Shown here in pieces: positions 15,383 to 24,903 of a stretch of DNA of 64,000 bases. This stretch comes from Hymenobacter sp. GOD-10R (GTDB lineage Bacteria > Bacteroidota > Bacteroidia > Cytophagales > Hymenobacteraceae). Location of the stretch: the NCBI RefSeq assembly GCF_035609205.1, contig NZ_CP141184.1:6569501-6633500 (forward strand). The letters are read 5' to 3'. The position numbers and the translations under genes are program-made. The notes below the pieces were generated by a model. The model was not told the origin of the DNA and did no database searches. It saw nothing but the letters and a program-made list of their open reading frames with translations. Within the stretch, counting starts at the first letter, position 1; each line of letters starts with the position of its first letter.

Positions 15383-18300
15383 TTAGGTAAGCAAACTGTC
15401 GCGGTATGGCACGCGCAGACTTACCCGCCAGCCTCCTTCCGGCGCAGGCCCGGCCGTGAGTTGCCCGCCCAGCAGCTCGGCCCGGCGTTGCATGTTGCGC
15501 AGCCCCATCCCAGATCCGTTCGTGGTAGAAGGCCGCGCTACGGTGCCATCGTTATACACTACCAGCGTGAGGGCAGCGCCTTGACGCTGGAGCGCCAGCG
15601 TGAGGGTAGTAGCCGTAGGTGCGTGGCGCACGGCATTGGTAATGGCCTCTTTGGCAATTAGATACAGTTGCTGCCGTAAGGCTGGGCTCAGGGAGAGGGT
15701 ATCCGGCAGATCATGGATGGTGAGCGTTGCGTGCAACCCCGCGGCTTTGGCAGTAGCGTCGAGGTGGTCGTGGAGCCGGTCGCGCAGGGCCCCGAGTGTG
15801 TCGGCGCTGGCATCGATGCTCCACACTACGTCGCGCATCATGGTCAGGGCGGCCCGGCTATCGAGCAGCAGGTCGTGCATGTCGGCGCGCAGCACGTCGG
15901 CGGAGCTAGGTTCTTGGAGCAGCTCGGCGCGCAGGTTTACGCGTGTAAGCAAGGCGCCCACCTCGTCGTGCAGGTCGGCGGCAATGCGGGTGCGCAACCT
16001 AGCTTCGCGTAGCACTCGCTGGCCGCGCAGCTTTTGCAACCCGACGCCGGCACCCACCAACACGCCCGCGGCACTGAGCAGCACCAACGGGTGCTGCCAC
16101 CATGGGCGCGCCACCTCCACCCGCAAGCGGTGCTTGACCGTGCGTCGGCCCGCCGGGGTTTGGCCCCACACAGCCAGCGTGTAAGCCCCCGGCGCTAGTC
16201 CGCGTAGGCGCAGGTGCCGGCTGGTTTGCTGTACGACGGTAGTATCCACGCCATCATCAGTGGGCAACAGCTGGTAGAAGAAGCGGTTGAGCGCCGGGGC
16301 GCGAAAGTCGTCTAAGGCTAGGTTGTAGCCGGCTTCGGCTATGTCATTGGTGAGAGTCAGCGGCTCGACGGCGGCGCGCGCCAGGCGTGGCTGAGCCGGC
16401 TTTCCTCCTTCTGCTTGTGCCGTGAGCAGTAGCTGGGGCCCCCGCTCGACTTTACTAGTGGCGGCGGTGGCCTCCACCCGAAATACGCCCCCCACCCCTC
16501 CGAAGAAAAAGGTGCCGTCGGCAGCCCGGTAGGCGGCTTATTGGTTTAGCTCCGGGTTGGCGAGGCCATCGGCGGAGCCATACACCTTTAACTGTCCCGT
16601 ATCGGGTCGGTAATACACCAGCCCGGCGTAAGTACCCACCCACAGCGCCCCCGTTTGGTCTGGCAACAGCGTAGCGGTAGTAGCGGAAGGCAGTCCTTGC
16701 TCGGGCCCTAGGCTCCCAACCAAGCCGCGAGCAGCGGTAAGGTGCAACACGCCTTGGGTCCGCGTGCCCAGCCACACATGACCGCGCGGGGCAGCGTACA
16801 CGCACAGCACGTCGTCGGTGGGCAAGCGGCGGGCTGGGGAGGCTTCGGTGGTGCCGTAGTGTTGTAACGCCCCTGTGTTCGACGACAGGGCGTAGAGTCC
16901 ACCGTTGGTGGCAAGCCACAGCGTGCCCGCGGCATCTTCGCTGATGCGGCGCACTTCCAACCCGTGCAACGGCCAGTGCGGGTCTTGGTCGCGGTAGCGT
17001 ACCCAGGCTCGCTGTTTTTCTTTGAAAACATAGAGCCCGGTGGTCGTCCCGCCCCAGATGGTGCCGGCGCGTGCTTGGTAAAGCTCCCTGCCTTGCAGCT
17101 TAGTGGCGGAAGCATGATAGGTGAGCGTACCCGTGTGCGGATTCAGCTCCCCAAACGTGTCGCTCTCGTCGGCAAAAAACAGCTGACCTTTCTTGGTAAC
17201 CAACAGGCTATACAGAAATGCGGGCCAAGGGCGGCCTTCGCGCGTGAGTGTCAAAGGATGCAATAGCGCCGCAGGCTGCCCAGCCGCCTGGGTGAAAACG
17301 CCACTGTAGGAGCTGACGAGCAAGCGGCCGTCAGGCAGGCGAGTGATGCCACGCACGCTCGGGGGCCGCACCTGCCGTACGATGGGCAAGGGCCGGATGG
17401 GGCCCGCGTTGCCGCCTTTGTAGCAACCGCGCTCCTCAGGGCTAAACGCCCAATACAGCTGGTGCGGGTCGCGGTACAGGGTGTAACGTGTGCTAGGCTC
17501 GTTGGCGTAAAACGTGACCGGGCTGCGAGTTACCTGGGGTGCCTGGCCCGCGGCGCCCCAGTGCAGCGTTACCTGTTGCCGCTCTACCAACCATTGCACG
17601 GGCCGCCCTTGGGCATCAAGCAGGGGCTTGAACGACCGGGTGCCGCCATCCGACGCGGGCAGCCAGCGTTGTTGCTCCCGCAACTGCCCCGTGCGCGAGT
17701 CGGTCACGTAGCGCGCATGGGTGCTGATGAACTGTTGGGGCTGAGTGCCCGGCACCGGCAGCAAGTAGTTGCCCGGCAACTGCACCTGCTGTACGAGGCG
17801 GCCTTGGGCGTCGAGCCGATGGACTTGGCCGTTGTAGGTCGTGAGCCACACCCCTAGGTCGGGGGCTGGCGTGAAGCTGACGGGTTCCTCGCGGAGCATG
17901 CCCTGTGGGGCCTTCGCCACGGGGTAGGCCGGGTCGAGGGTGAGCACGAGGCCGGAGCCATACCCAACCCACAACCGTTGGGCACGGGCATCAAACCACA
18001 AGGCCTGCACGCCCGGCACGGGGTCTTCCGGCAGGTTGGGTAGGTGAATGCGCGTGAGTTGCCCAGTAGTGGGCACCAAGCAATACAAACCAGCTTTGCC
18101 ACCCAGCCAGATTCGTCCAGCAGGGTCGCACATCACTGCGTGCAAGTAGCCAGTTGGGGCTGCCACGCCAGTCGGGAGCAGCTTGGCAAGGGGCACCAGC
18201 TGATAGCCGTCGTAGCGCTGGACGCCGTCGGTGGTAGCCAGCCACAGGTAGCCCGAATGGTCGGCGGCCATGTCGCGCACCACCACGGCGCTCAATACCG

Positions 18301-18442
18301 AATCGGGTACCCACGGAATAGGAGGCGTTTGCCCCACCGCAGTACCCGTCCAAAACAGCAACCAGAGCAACAGCAACGTGCTGCCAAACAAGCTAGGACG
18401 CCTGCCTTCTCGGTACTCAGACGCACTCAACGGACGCGCCAT
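15383..18442 (-). pseudogene. Beta-propeller sensor histidine kinase interrupted by in-frame TAA
   Basis: One reading frame of 1020 codons from the ATG at 18442 (MARPLSASEYREGRRPSLFG) to 15383, broken only by TAA at 16538-16540. The first part (634 residues) has a signal segment, two-component propeller repeats (GYLWLATTDGVQRYDGY, GRIWLGGKAGLYCL, HVWLGTRTQGVLHL, ALWVGTYAGLVYY) and ends LANPELNQ. Translation beyond the stop resumes at once with AAYRAADGTFFFGGVGGVFRV, then a Y_Y_Y-type domain, a membrane span (LVLLSAAGVLVGAGVGL), a HisKA_3 H-box (IAADLHDEVGALLTRV) and an ATPase domain (EAITNAVRHAP, GSGMGLRNM). CAA to TAA is the simplest origin. The alternatives are a sequencing error or stop readthrough. 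It is the likely partner of the convergent LuxR regulator. Confidence 0.85.
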
Positions 18443-18741
18443 TATTAGTTAGCTGTTATCGTTCACCGGGGCACAAGCTCGGCAATAACCATCAAATTTT
18501 ACCTAGCAAACATCCCGTTATTTTCACGTTTTCTTACCCCTAACATATTGATAATAAGCTATAGTTTCTTCGCGCACCAGCTCCCAACTATTAACCAGTG
18601 GCAAATGCTACCGTTTGTGCGAGCGTCGTATTTTAGCTACAAACCTAGCTGCCATTGCAAGCGCATCGAGGACTCTGGGTGACGAGCCTAGGTAGTTAAC
18701 TCAGATTCCTCACTGCGCTCGGAATGACAGCTAGGCTTCTT
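18443..18741. other. Intergenic stretch with a short repeat fragment
   Basis: About 300 bases between the split kinase (its upstream side) and the permease (its downstream side). It holds TACCCCTAACA at 18535-18545, a near match to the motif upstream of the LuxR regulator, in the kinase promoter. It also holds a fragment at about 18695-18726 (ATTCCTCACTGCGCTCGG followed by AATGACAG) resembling the end of a dispersed intergenic repeat. No gene is supported. Confidence 0.4.
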
Positions 18742-20004
18742 CTACCGCTTTACCTTGTACAGCCGGGCGCCAAACAAGAAGATAACCAAGTAGCAAATGA
18801 TAGGCAGGTAGTAAGCGGCGGCCACGTCGTGGTTGGCTACTTTGCCCATCAGGTAGGGGAAGATGGCCCCGCCGGCCACCGTCATGACCAGGAACGAGGA
18901 ACCCTGCTGGGTTTTGGCCCCTAGGTCTTTGAGGCCCAGCGAGAAGATGGTGGGGAACATGATGCTGAAGAAGAAGTTCAGCCCGAGCAGGGCAATGAAT
19001 GAGGGCCAGCCCCAGCTTTGGGCAATGATGACGCACAGCACGGCATTAGCTAAGGCGAACGTAGCCAGCAATTTATTTGGTGCAATAAAGCGCATCAGGT
19101 AGGTACCTACGAAGCGGCCTATCATCATCATCACCATGCTCAGGGCAAAGTAGCGTGACGCAACGGCATCGGCTAGCCCCATCTTCTCGGCCCCGTAGTT
19201 GATGAAGAAAGCCCAGGTGCCGCCCTGCGCCGCCACGTTGAAAAACTGCGCTACCACGGCCCACACAAAGTGCGGCCGCCCAAATAAGCCTTTGACTTCT
19301 GGTACCTCCTCGGCGGTGCCGGAGTAGAAGCCGGCTTCCGGCTCAGCATGTATCTCTGGGTGAGCATCTTGCAGCGCTGGCACTTTCACGAAGGAAAAAG
19401 CCACCGCGATAATCAGGATGACGCCGCCGATGATGAGGTACAGGGTCTTTACGGAGGTCAAGTCTCCGTTGGTGTGCACGCCGCTCAGAATGAAATAACT
19501 ACCTAGCAACGGCCCGATTACGGCACCTAATCCATTGAACGACTGCGCGAAGTTGATCCGCTGGTCGCTGGTAGCGGGTTCGCCGAGCGCGGCCATAAAG
19601 GGGTGCGCCACCGCCTCCAGGGTAGCCAGTCCGCAAGCCAGCACAAACAAGGCTCCGCGGAAGAAACCGAACGATTGCGCATTAGCTGCCGGCACAAACA
19701 GGAAAGCCCCCAGCGCGTACAAACCTAGCCCGAGCAGCACCCCGTTTTTGTAGCCAAAGCGCTTCATGAACAAGCCCGCTGGAATACCCATGATGGCATA
19801 AGCGCCAAAGATGGAAAACTGCACCAGCCCTGAGTCGGCCTTGCTCACATTCAGCACGTTTTGAAAGTGCTTGTTGAGCACGTCACCCATGGTGATGGCA
19901 ATGCCCCAGAGCAGGAACAGCGAGGTGACAAAGACGAGGGTGGTGAGGTACTTCTTCTCCGTGAAAGAAGCCGATGTGGGTGTTTGGGTGGCGGTGGGCT
20001 GCAT
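18742..20004 (-). CDS. FucP/GluP-like MFS sugar permease
   Basis: A 420-residue inner-membrane transporter with about 12 hydrophobic segments. After a short Thr/Ser-rich head come FVTSLFLLWGIAITMGDVLN and KADSGLVQFSIFGAYAIMG, the pattern of the fucose/glucose-galactose:H+ symporter group. GFFRGALFVLACGLATLEAVAHPF, split over two helices, and FAQSFNGLGAVIGPLLGSY are further family marks. It probably imports the monosaccharide released by the GH92 enzyme encoded 114 bases upstream. It is the third gene of lacI-GH92-permease and so is likely controlled by LacI. Mannose as substrate is inference; fucose, glucose and galactose are possible. Confidence 0.88.
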   Translation of the reverse strand: MQPTATQTPTSASFTEKKYLTTLVFVTSLFLLWGIAITMGDVLNKHFQNVLNVSKADSGLVQFSIFGAYAIMGIPAGLFMKRFGYKNGVLLGLGLYALGAFLFVPAANAQSFGFFRGALFVLACGLATLEAVAHPFMAALGEPATSDQRINFAQSFNGLGAVIGPLLGSYFILSGVHTNGDLTSVKTLYLIIGGVILIIAVAFSFVKVPALQDAHPEIHAEPEAGFYSGTAEEVPEVKGLFGRPHFVWAVVAQFFNVAAQGGTWAFFINYGAEKMGLADAVASRYFALSMVMMMIGRFVGTYLMRFIAPNKLLATFALANAVLCVIIAQSWGWPSFIALLGLNFFFSIMFPTIFSLGLKDLGAKTQQGSSFLVMTVAGGAIFPYLMGKVANHDVAAAYYLPIICYLVIFLFGARLYKVKR

Positions 20005-20118
20005 GCAAAAGCTTAGCTAGGGTGGAGTTAGGATGAGCAAAGTAGCTGATGTTGAGCAAAAAGCTTGATTTAGTTTTGAGCTTCGTACTGCACTTGCGAG
20101 AAGGTAGAGCCTACTTAT

Positions 20119-22416
20119 TCACAGCCCTTTCGGCTGGCTTTCGGGTTGGTTGCCCCACTGCTTGTTCGGCGCAGCTTGCAAGGTCAGTTCTAGCTTGCCA
20201 CCCTGTAGGAGGTCGGCGTGGCACAGGTAGTTTCGCGGATAAGGTTTGCCGTTCCAGGTGGCGCTGCTGATGTAAGTCGCATCGGGGCTAGCTTTCTTGG
20301 TGCTGATCTGCAAAGTCTTACCGCCGGGCAGCTGAATAATAACCCTGTCGAACAAGGGTGCGCACAGCAGGTACTCGTTCGAAACGGGGTTGAGCGGGTA
20401 AAAACCTAGGCTGGCAAACACGTACCACGCCGACATCTGCCCGGCATCGTCGTTGCCGCTGAGGCCGCCGGGCCCGTCGCTGTACTCCTCGGCCAAGATG
20501 CGGCGCACCTGCTGCTGAGTTTTCCAGGGCGCGGCCGTGTAGTTGTACATAAAGGGAATCTGGTGGCCGGGCTCGTTGCCGTGCCAGTATTCGTTTTTGG
20601 CAAACAGCTCATCCAGCGCGGCTTCCAGCTTGTTGGGGCCGCCCATGAGCTTCGCCAGGCCAGGCACATCGTGGGGCACATAAAAGGTGTACTGGCGGGG
20701 TGTGCCTTCCGTGATGTAGGTCTCGCGTGTATCGGGGCGGAAGGGCGTGGCCCAACGGCCATCGGCGTAGCGGCCGCGCACCAAGCCCACGCTCGGGTCA
20801 AAAACCTGACGATACCCTAGACTTCGCTTGGTGAGTGCCTCAAAGTCAGCCTGCTTGCCTAGCCCTTTGGCTACTTGGGCCAGGGCATAATCATCAAAGC
20901 CATACTCTAGGGTGCGGCTGACTTGCTCTTTCTTGTGGAAGGCTTCCGGCACGCTGTCATTGAGCGGCACGAAGCCATAGCGCACATAAGAGGGCAGCGC
21001 CCGCCGGCCTTTGCCGTTCCGGTAGTCGGCCGGGCTAGGTTGGTCGAAGGCGTTTTGGCGCATGAGGCGGTAGGCCTCGGCCACGTCGTAGTCGCGGATG
21101 CCTTTGGTGTAGGCCGAGGCTAGGAAGGCAGTGCCGTGGTCCCCGATCATGGCCGAGGTATAGCTGTTCCAGCACGGAAAGATAGGTAGCCAGCCGCCTT
21201 GTTGGCCTTTCAACACCAGGGAGTTAGCCCAGTCATTCACCAAGCTAGGTTGCAAGAGCTCGTAGAGTGGCAGCTCGGCCCGGTAGATGTCCCACATCGA
21301 AAAGTCGTCGTAATAGTTGCCTTTGGCGAGCTTCTGCAACGGCTTATTGCCGGCAAAGGCTGGGTACGTCCCATCGACATCGTTGAAGAGGCGGGGCTGC
21401 TGCATGGTGTGGTAGAGGGCCGTGTAGAAGATGTGCTTATCCTGCTCTTTCTTCGTCTCCACCTTGATCTGCCCGAGCGCTTTTTGCCAGATAGCTAGGT
21501 TTTTAGCTTTGAGCGCGGCAAAATCCCAGGTGGGCATCTCGGCTGCTAGGTTGCGCCGGGCGCCTTCCAGACTGCTGAAGGACGTGCCCACCCGAACCCG
21601 AATGGTTTCGCCCGCCTTCACCTTGAAGCCCAGAAAAGCACCTAGGCCTTTCTGCTTTTGTAAGCTGACCGCGGCGGAATGCTGGTCGCCGCGAAAGGTG
21701 CCGCCGCGTGCTTGGCCCCGCTCTACCTGCACCACAAAGTAGCCGCTGAACCCGGCTGGCTCGCCCCACCCCTGATAGATGCGGTGCACAGGGTTGTAGC
21801 CCTGCACCTCCCCGCGTTGGGCATCTACCTGCACGAAACCCTGGCCCTGGTCGCTATTGGGCACAACGAGCAGGTAGAGGCTATCGGCTTTAGCGGCAGT
21901 TATTTGCAACATACCACAACGCGCCGACGCAGTGAGCTCCGTGGTGAGTTGGTACCTAGGTAGCGTGACTTTATAATATGCCGGTGAGGTCGTTTCGGCG
22001 TGGTGCGTGTAGGGCGCGGCGTAGCGCGTAGCCTGGATAGTGAGCTTGCCCGTGATGGGCATGAGCGTGACGCTGCCGTAGTCTTGGGTGCAGGAGCCGC
22101 TGAGCCAGTGGCTTGCCCGAAAGCCGGTGAGCAGCGAATCGCGAAAGTAGTAGGGCGCCTGGCACTTGGTTTCCGACTGGCGGGTTTGGGGCGTCCACTG
22201 GGTCATGCCGAAGGGCGTGCCGACGGCCGGGATAGTATTAGCTAGGTGCTCGGTGCCACTGCCATGCTTGAGCGCCGCGGCGGTGGTGCTGGCCGCCGTG
22301 CCCGCCAGCGGCTGCACATACTGCACAAGGTCTTGGCCCCATGCTAACGCCGGCAACAGACTGATAATGACCAAGCTTATACGGCGCTGCGTGTTTCTTC
22401 GGAACGAACTAGTCAA
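20119..22416 (-). CDS. GH92 alpha-1,2-mannosidase-type enzyme
   Basis: A secreted 765-residue glycoside hydrolase of family 92, the Ca2+-dependent exo-alpha-mannosidases. Signal segment SLVIISLLPALAWGQ; the N-terminal beta-sandwich begins VQPLAGT and has NTIPAVGTPFGMTQWTPQT. The (alpha/alpha)6 barrel carries MWDIYRAELPLYELLQP, the likely catalytic acid in ITEGTPRQYTFYVPHDVPGL (Glu570), and the diagnostic GNDDAGQMSAWYVFASLGFYP near the C-terminus. It lies between lacI and the permease, in one direction, 73 bases after lacI. No lipobox is seen, so periplasmic or released. The specific linkage cannot be read from sequence. Confidence 0.95.
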   Translation of the reverse strand: MTSSFRRNTQRRISLVIISLLPALAWGQDLVQYVQPLAGTAASTTAAALKHGSGTEHLANTIPAVGTPFGMTQWTPQTRQSETKCQAPYYFRDSLLTGFRASHWLSGSCTQDYGSVTLMPITGKLTIQATRYAAPYTHHAETTSPAYYKVTLPRYQLTTELTASARCGMLQITAAKADSLYLLVVPNSDQGQGFVQVDAQRGEVQGYNPVHRIYQGWGEPAGFSGYFVVQVERGQARGGTFRGDQHSAAVSLQKQKGLGAFLGFKVKAGETIRVRVGTSFSSLEGARRNLAAEMPTWDFAALKAKNLAIWQKALGQIKVETKKEQDKHIFYTALYHTMQQPRLFNDVDGTYPAFAGNKPLQKLAKGNYYDDFSMWDIYRAELPLYELLQPSLVNDWANSLVLKGQQGGWLPIFPCWNSYTSAMIGDHGTAFLASAYTKGIRDYDVAEAYRLMRQNAFDQPSPADYRNGKGRRALPSYVRYGFVPLNDSVPEAFHKKEQVSRTLEYGFDDYALAQVAKGLGKQADFEALTKRSLGYRQVFDPSVGLVRGRYADGRWATPFRPDTRETYITEGTPRQYTFYVPHDVPGLAKLMGGPNKLEAALDELFAKNEYWHGNEPGHQIPFMYNYTAAPWKTQQQVRRILAEEYSDGPGGLSGNDDAGQMSAWYVFASLGFYPLNPVSNEYLLCAPLFDRVIIQLPGGKTLQISTKKASPDATYISSATWNGKPYPRNYLCHADLLQGGKLELTLQAAPNKQWGNQPESQPKGL

Positions 22417-22489
22417 CGGGTAGTTTGGGATTGAAAGTAGATAAAAAAACTAGGTAGCTAGCTCCCTGTGGCGGGCTATTCGCCTAGTC

Positions 22490-23527
22490 TTATACCGGCA
22501 GGCGCTCAGCCGGCACCCCAACCGTAGAAGCCCGGATATTCAACAAGGAAGGCAGTACCACTTGACCGGCAACCAGAGCTTTGTTATTGTTTTTCAAGCC
22601 TTTCAGCAGCAGCGTTGCGGCGGTTTTGCCCGTTTCGAAGGCCGGTTGGCTAATGGTGGTTAGGGCCGGGTTGAGGATGGTAGCGGAGCGGGAGTTGGAG
22701 AAGCTAACTACTTTCACCTCCGCCGGAATACCTAGGTGCAAATCGTAGCACGCCTGGTAAGCACTCACCGTGAGCAACTCCACCGTCACCAGCAGGCCAT
22801 CGGGTCGGGGCCGCGCTTCCAAAGCTTTTCGGATGATCCTATAATTCTCTTCCGGATCGTTTGTGCAATCGATGATAGCACTTTCCTCGAACGCCACGCC
22901 GTGTTCGGCAAGCGCTTTCTGAAAGCCCGCAATGCGCTGCCGCCCAATGGACAGCTGGCGCGAAATAGACAGCAGCGCGAGGTTGGTACAGCCACAGTCG
23001 AGCAGGTGACGGGTAGCTAGGTAACTGCTTTCCAAATCATTGGTGGTCACACAAGCCGTTTCGATACCATCAGCGGCGCGGTCGAAAAAGGCCACGGGCA
23101 CACCCTGCGCCTGCAACGCCTCAATGTGCTCGGTAGAGGAGGTTTCGGCCGACACCGACATGAGCACACCATCGACCCGCCCACCCTGGAAAGCGTGCAG
23201 AATGGCTTGCTCCTGCTGGGCACTTTCGTGCGTGAGATAAATCAGGACGTGGTAGCCGTGGGCCTGCGCCACCGTTTCGATGCCGTTGATAGCCTGGGCG
23301 AAATAACTGTCGAACACCTCCGGAATGACGACGGCAATGGTCTTGCTCTTGCGGCTGCCGAGGCTGCTGGCGTGCGGGTTGGGCACGTAGTCGAGCTTGT
23401 GGGCTAGCTCCATCACGCGCCGTTTCGTCTCCGTACTAATCTGATGGCTGTCTTGCAGCGCCCTGGATACGGTTGAGGTGGAGAGGTGCAGTTCGTCGGC
23501 GAGGTGCTTGAGATTGATCTTCTCCAT
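22490..23527 (-). CDS. LacI-family transcriptional regulator
   Basis: A 345-residue repressor-type regulator. The N-terminal helix-turn-helix (INLKHLADELHLSTSTVSRA, residues 3-22) and hinge helix (VPNPHASSLGSRKSKTIAVV) are complete. The periplasmic-binding-protein-like effector domain follows (VIPEVFDSYFAQAINGIE, FFDRAADGI, TTNDLESSYLATRHLL, ILNPALTTISQPAFETG). It is the first gene of the minus-strand lacI-GH92-permease unit. A palindrome of LacI-operator type lies 44 bases upstream of its start and 87 bases upstream of the divergent inositol oxygenase. It therefore probably controls itself, the mannosidase module and the oxygenase. The inducer is not known. Confidence 0.95.
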   Translation of the reverse strand: MEKINLKHLADELHLSTSTVSRALQDSHQISTETKRRVMELAHKLDYVPNPHASSLGSRKSKTIAVVIPEVFDSYFAQAINGIETVAQAHGYHVLIYLTHESAQQEQAILHAFQGGRVDGVLMSVSAETSSTEHIEALQAQGVPVAFFDRAADGIETACVTTNDLESSYLATRHLLDCGCTNLALLSISRQLSIGRQRIAGFQKALAEHGVAFEESAIIDCTNDPEENYRIIRKALEARPRPDGLLVTVELLTVSAYQACYDLHLGIPAEVKVVSFSNSRSATILNPALTTISQPAFETGKTAATLLLKGLKNNNKALVAGQVVLPSLLNIRASTVGVPAERLPV

Positions 23528-23570
23528 CGAGAGTCAGCGGGCGCGGTGGTGGGTGGGAACGGGCGGCAGA

Positions 23571-23590
23571 TTACGCAACCGCTTGCGTAA
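23571..23590. promoter_or_regulatory. Candidate LacI operator
   Basis: TTACGCAACCGCTTGCGTAA: two perfect 8-base arms around CCGC, with the central CG typical of LacI-family operators. It lies between the divergent lacI and inositol oxygenase starts. The symmetry is seen; the protein-site match is inference. Confidence 0.65.
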
Positions 23591-23676
23591 AGAAAGTTGG
23601 GCAGCTAGCAGTAAACGCCTCTAAGAAAGCGCATTTTTGGTAAGTAACGTCATCCACCCTAACCCCCTGAGGCTCT

Positions 23677-24558
23677 ATGAAGAATACTGCCAGTGCCGCC
23701 GAAAAGCACCCGCTCGAAAACATCGAACAATGGGAGGAAAATCTGCTGGAGCGTTACCCCGATCCGGAGAGCATTGCCCAGGGCCGCGACACCGAAGCGT
23801 ACCGCAACTACGAGGCGCCCGCCCGCAACTCGGTGCGCGAGTTTTACCGCCTCAACCATCAGTACCAGACCTACGATTTTGTGCTCAGCAAGAAGCGGGA
23901 GTTCCTCTCCTTCAACAAGCGCGAAATGCCCGTCTGGGATGCCTTCGTGTTTCTGAACCAGCTCGTCGACGACTCCGACCCCGACACGGACCTCGACCAG
24001 CTCCAACACTTGCTGCAAACGGCGGAAGCCATTCGGCAGGACGGCCACCCCGATTGGTTTGTACTGGTGGGCCTACTGCACGACATGGGCAAGGTGCTGT
24101 GCTTGTTTGGCGAGGCGCAGTGGGCTGTGGTAGGCGACACGTTCCCAGTGGGTTGCGCCTTCTCCGATAAGATAATCTACCCGGAGTTTTTCGAGCACAA
24201 CCCCGACACTTACGACCCGCGCTACAACACCAAGTACGGCGTGTACGAGCCCAACTGCGGCCTGCGCAACGTGCACTTGTCGTGGGGCCATGATGAGTAC
24301 GTGTACCACATGGTGAAGGACCACTTGCCCGAGCCGGCCTTGTACATGCTGCGCTACCACTCCTTCTACCCCCAGCACCGCGAAAACGCCTACGACCACC
24401 TGATGGACGCCCACGACCACGAGATGTTCAAATGGGTGCAGCTTTTCAACCCCTACGACCTCTACTCGAAAGCCCCCACCCCACCCGACTGGAATGAGCT
24501 TCGGCCGTACTATGAGAACTTGGTTGCCAAGTACTTACCCAACACGCTGAAGTTTTAG
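23677..24558 (+). CDS. myo-Inositol oxygenase (MIOX)
   Basis: A 293-residue cytoplasmic di-iron oxygenase converting myo-inositol to D-glucuronate. All six metal ligands expected from the animal enzyme can be placed: His111 ([12 protein letters not shown]), His135 and Asp136 ([11 protein letters not shown]), His205 (SWGHDEY), His228 (RYHSFYP) and Asp261 (NPYDLYSK). The substrate-site stretch [17 protein letters not shown] is also intact. Length and order are those of the eukaryotic family, with no extra domain. It is divergent from lacI and has no inositol-transport, inositol-dehydrogenase or uronate gene beside it in the window. The family is mainly eukaryotic with scattered bacterial members, so transfer is possible. 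Confidence 0.96.
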   Translation: MKNTASAAEKHPLENIEQWEENLLERYPDPESIAQGRDTEAYRNYEAPARNSVREFYRLNHQYQTYDFVLSKKREFLSFNKREMPVWDAFVFLNQLVDDSDPDTDLDQLQHLLQTAEAIRQDGHPDWFVLVGLLHDMGKVLCLFGEAQWAVVGDTFPVGCAFSDKIIYPEFFEHNPDTYDPRYNTKYGVYEPNCGLRNVHLSWGHDEYVYHMVKDHLPEPALYMLRYHSFYPQHRENAYDHLMDAHDHEMFKWVQLFNPYDLYSKAPTPPDWNELRPYYENLVAKYLPNTLKF

Positions 24559-24567
24559 GCGACCTGC

Positions 24568-24659
24568 ACGCTGTAGAGACGCATACTTGCGTCTCGTCGT
24601 CCACGCCACAACAACGATTTCGTTCAACGACGAGACGCAAGTATGCGTCTCTACAGCGT
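24568..24659. repeat. Perfect 33-bp inverted repeat, GTAGAGACGCA element (copy 1)
   Basis: Arms 24568-24600 and 24627-24659 are exact complements (core GTAGAGACGCATACTTGCG) around a 26-base loop, right after the inositol oxygenase gene. A diverged copy in the other orientation is at 27192-27295. The shape is that of a small non-autonomous (MITE/REP-like) element. It could also act as a terminator. Confidence 0.8.
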
Positions 24660-24827
24660 TCTGAAAATCAACGCAAACAGCTTCTCACCGGACACATTCT
24701 GAAAAGCTAGGTACCGGCTACTATGAGCCGCATCAGGCGCTTTGGATAGTTTTCTGCTCGACTATCAGAGGTTCTTGGTGCTGCCCAAAGTGATGGTAGC
24801 TAGCTTTTCAGACTACACCGGAATAAA

Positions 24828-24888
24828 CAAACGCCAGGGCCTGCTTCCATCCGCGCTAATGCGGCGGGGAAGCAGGCCCTGGCGTTTG
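24828..24888. terminator. Bidirectional terminator-like hairpin
   Basis: 21-bp perfect arms at 24828-24848 and 24868-24888 (core AAACGCCAGGGCCTGCTTCC) with a 19-base loop, between the converging inositol oxygenase and GH43 genes. The arms begin and end in short A/T runs. The rest of 24559-24903 holds only this hairpin and the GTAGAGACGCA element. Confidence 0.6.
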
Positions 24889-24903
24889 AGGAAAGAGGCT
24901 ACG

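Noticed and set aside
15383..16495. Treating the kinase half as a normal independent gene
   Set aside because: It would begin at a GTG in the middle of a conserved propeller strand, and the upstream frame continues without shift; one broken gene is simpler.
18695..18726. Possible insertion-sequence end
   Set aside because: Only a short fragment resembling a dispersed intergenic repeat; no transposase, target duplication or partner end was found.
23637..24170. 177-residue plus-strand frame overlapping inositol oxygenase
   Set aside because: It is in another frame of the MIOX gene, whose di-iron ligands and family length are all intact.
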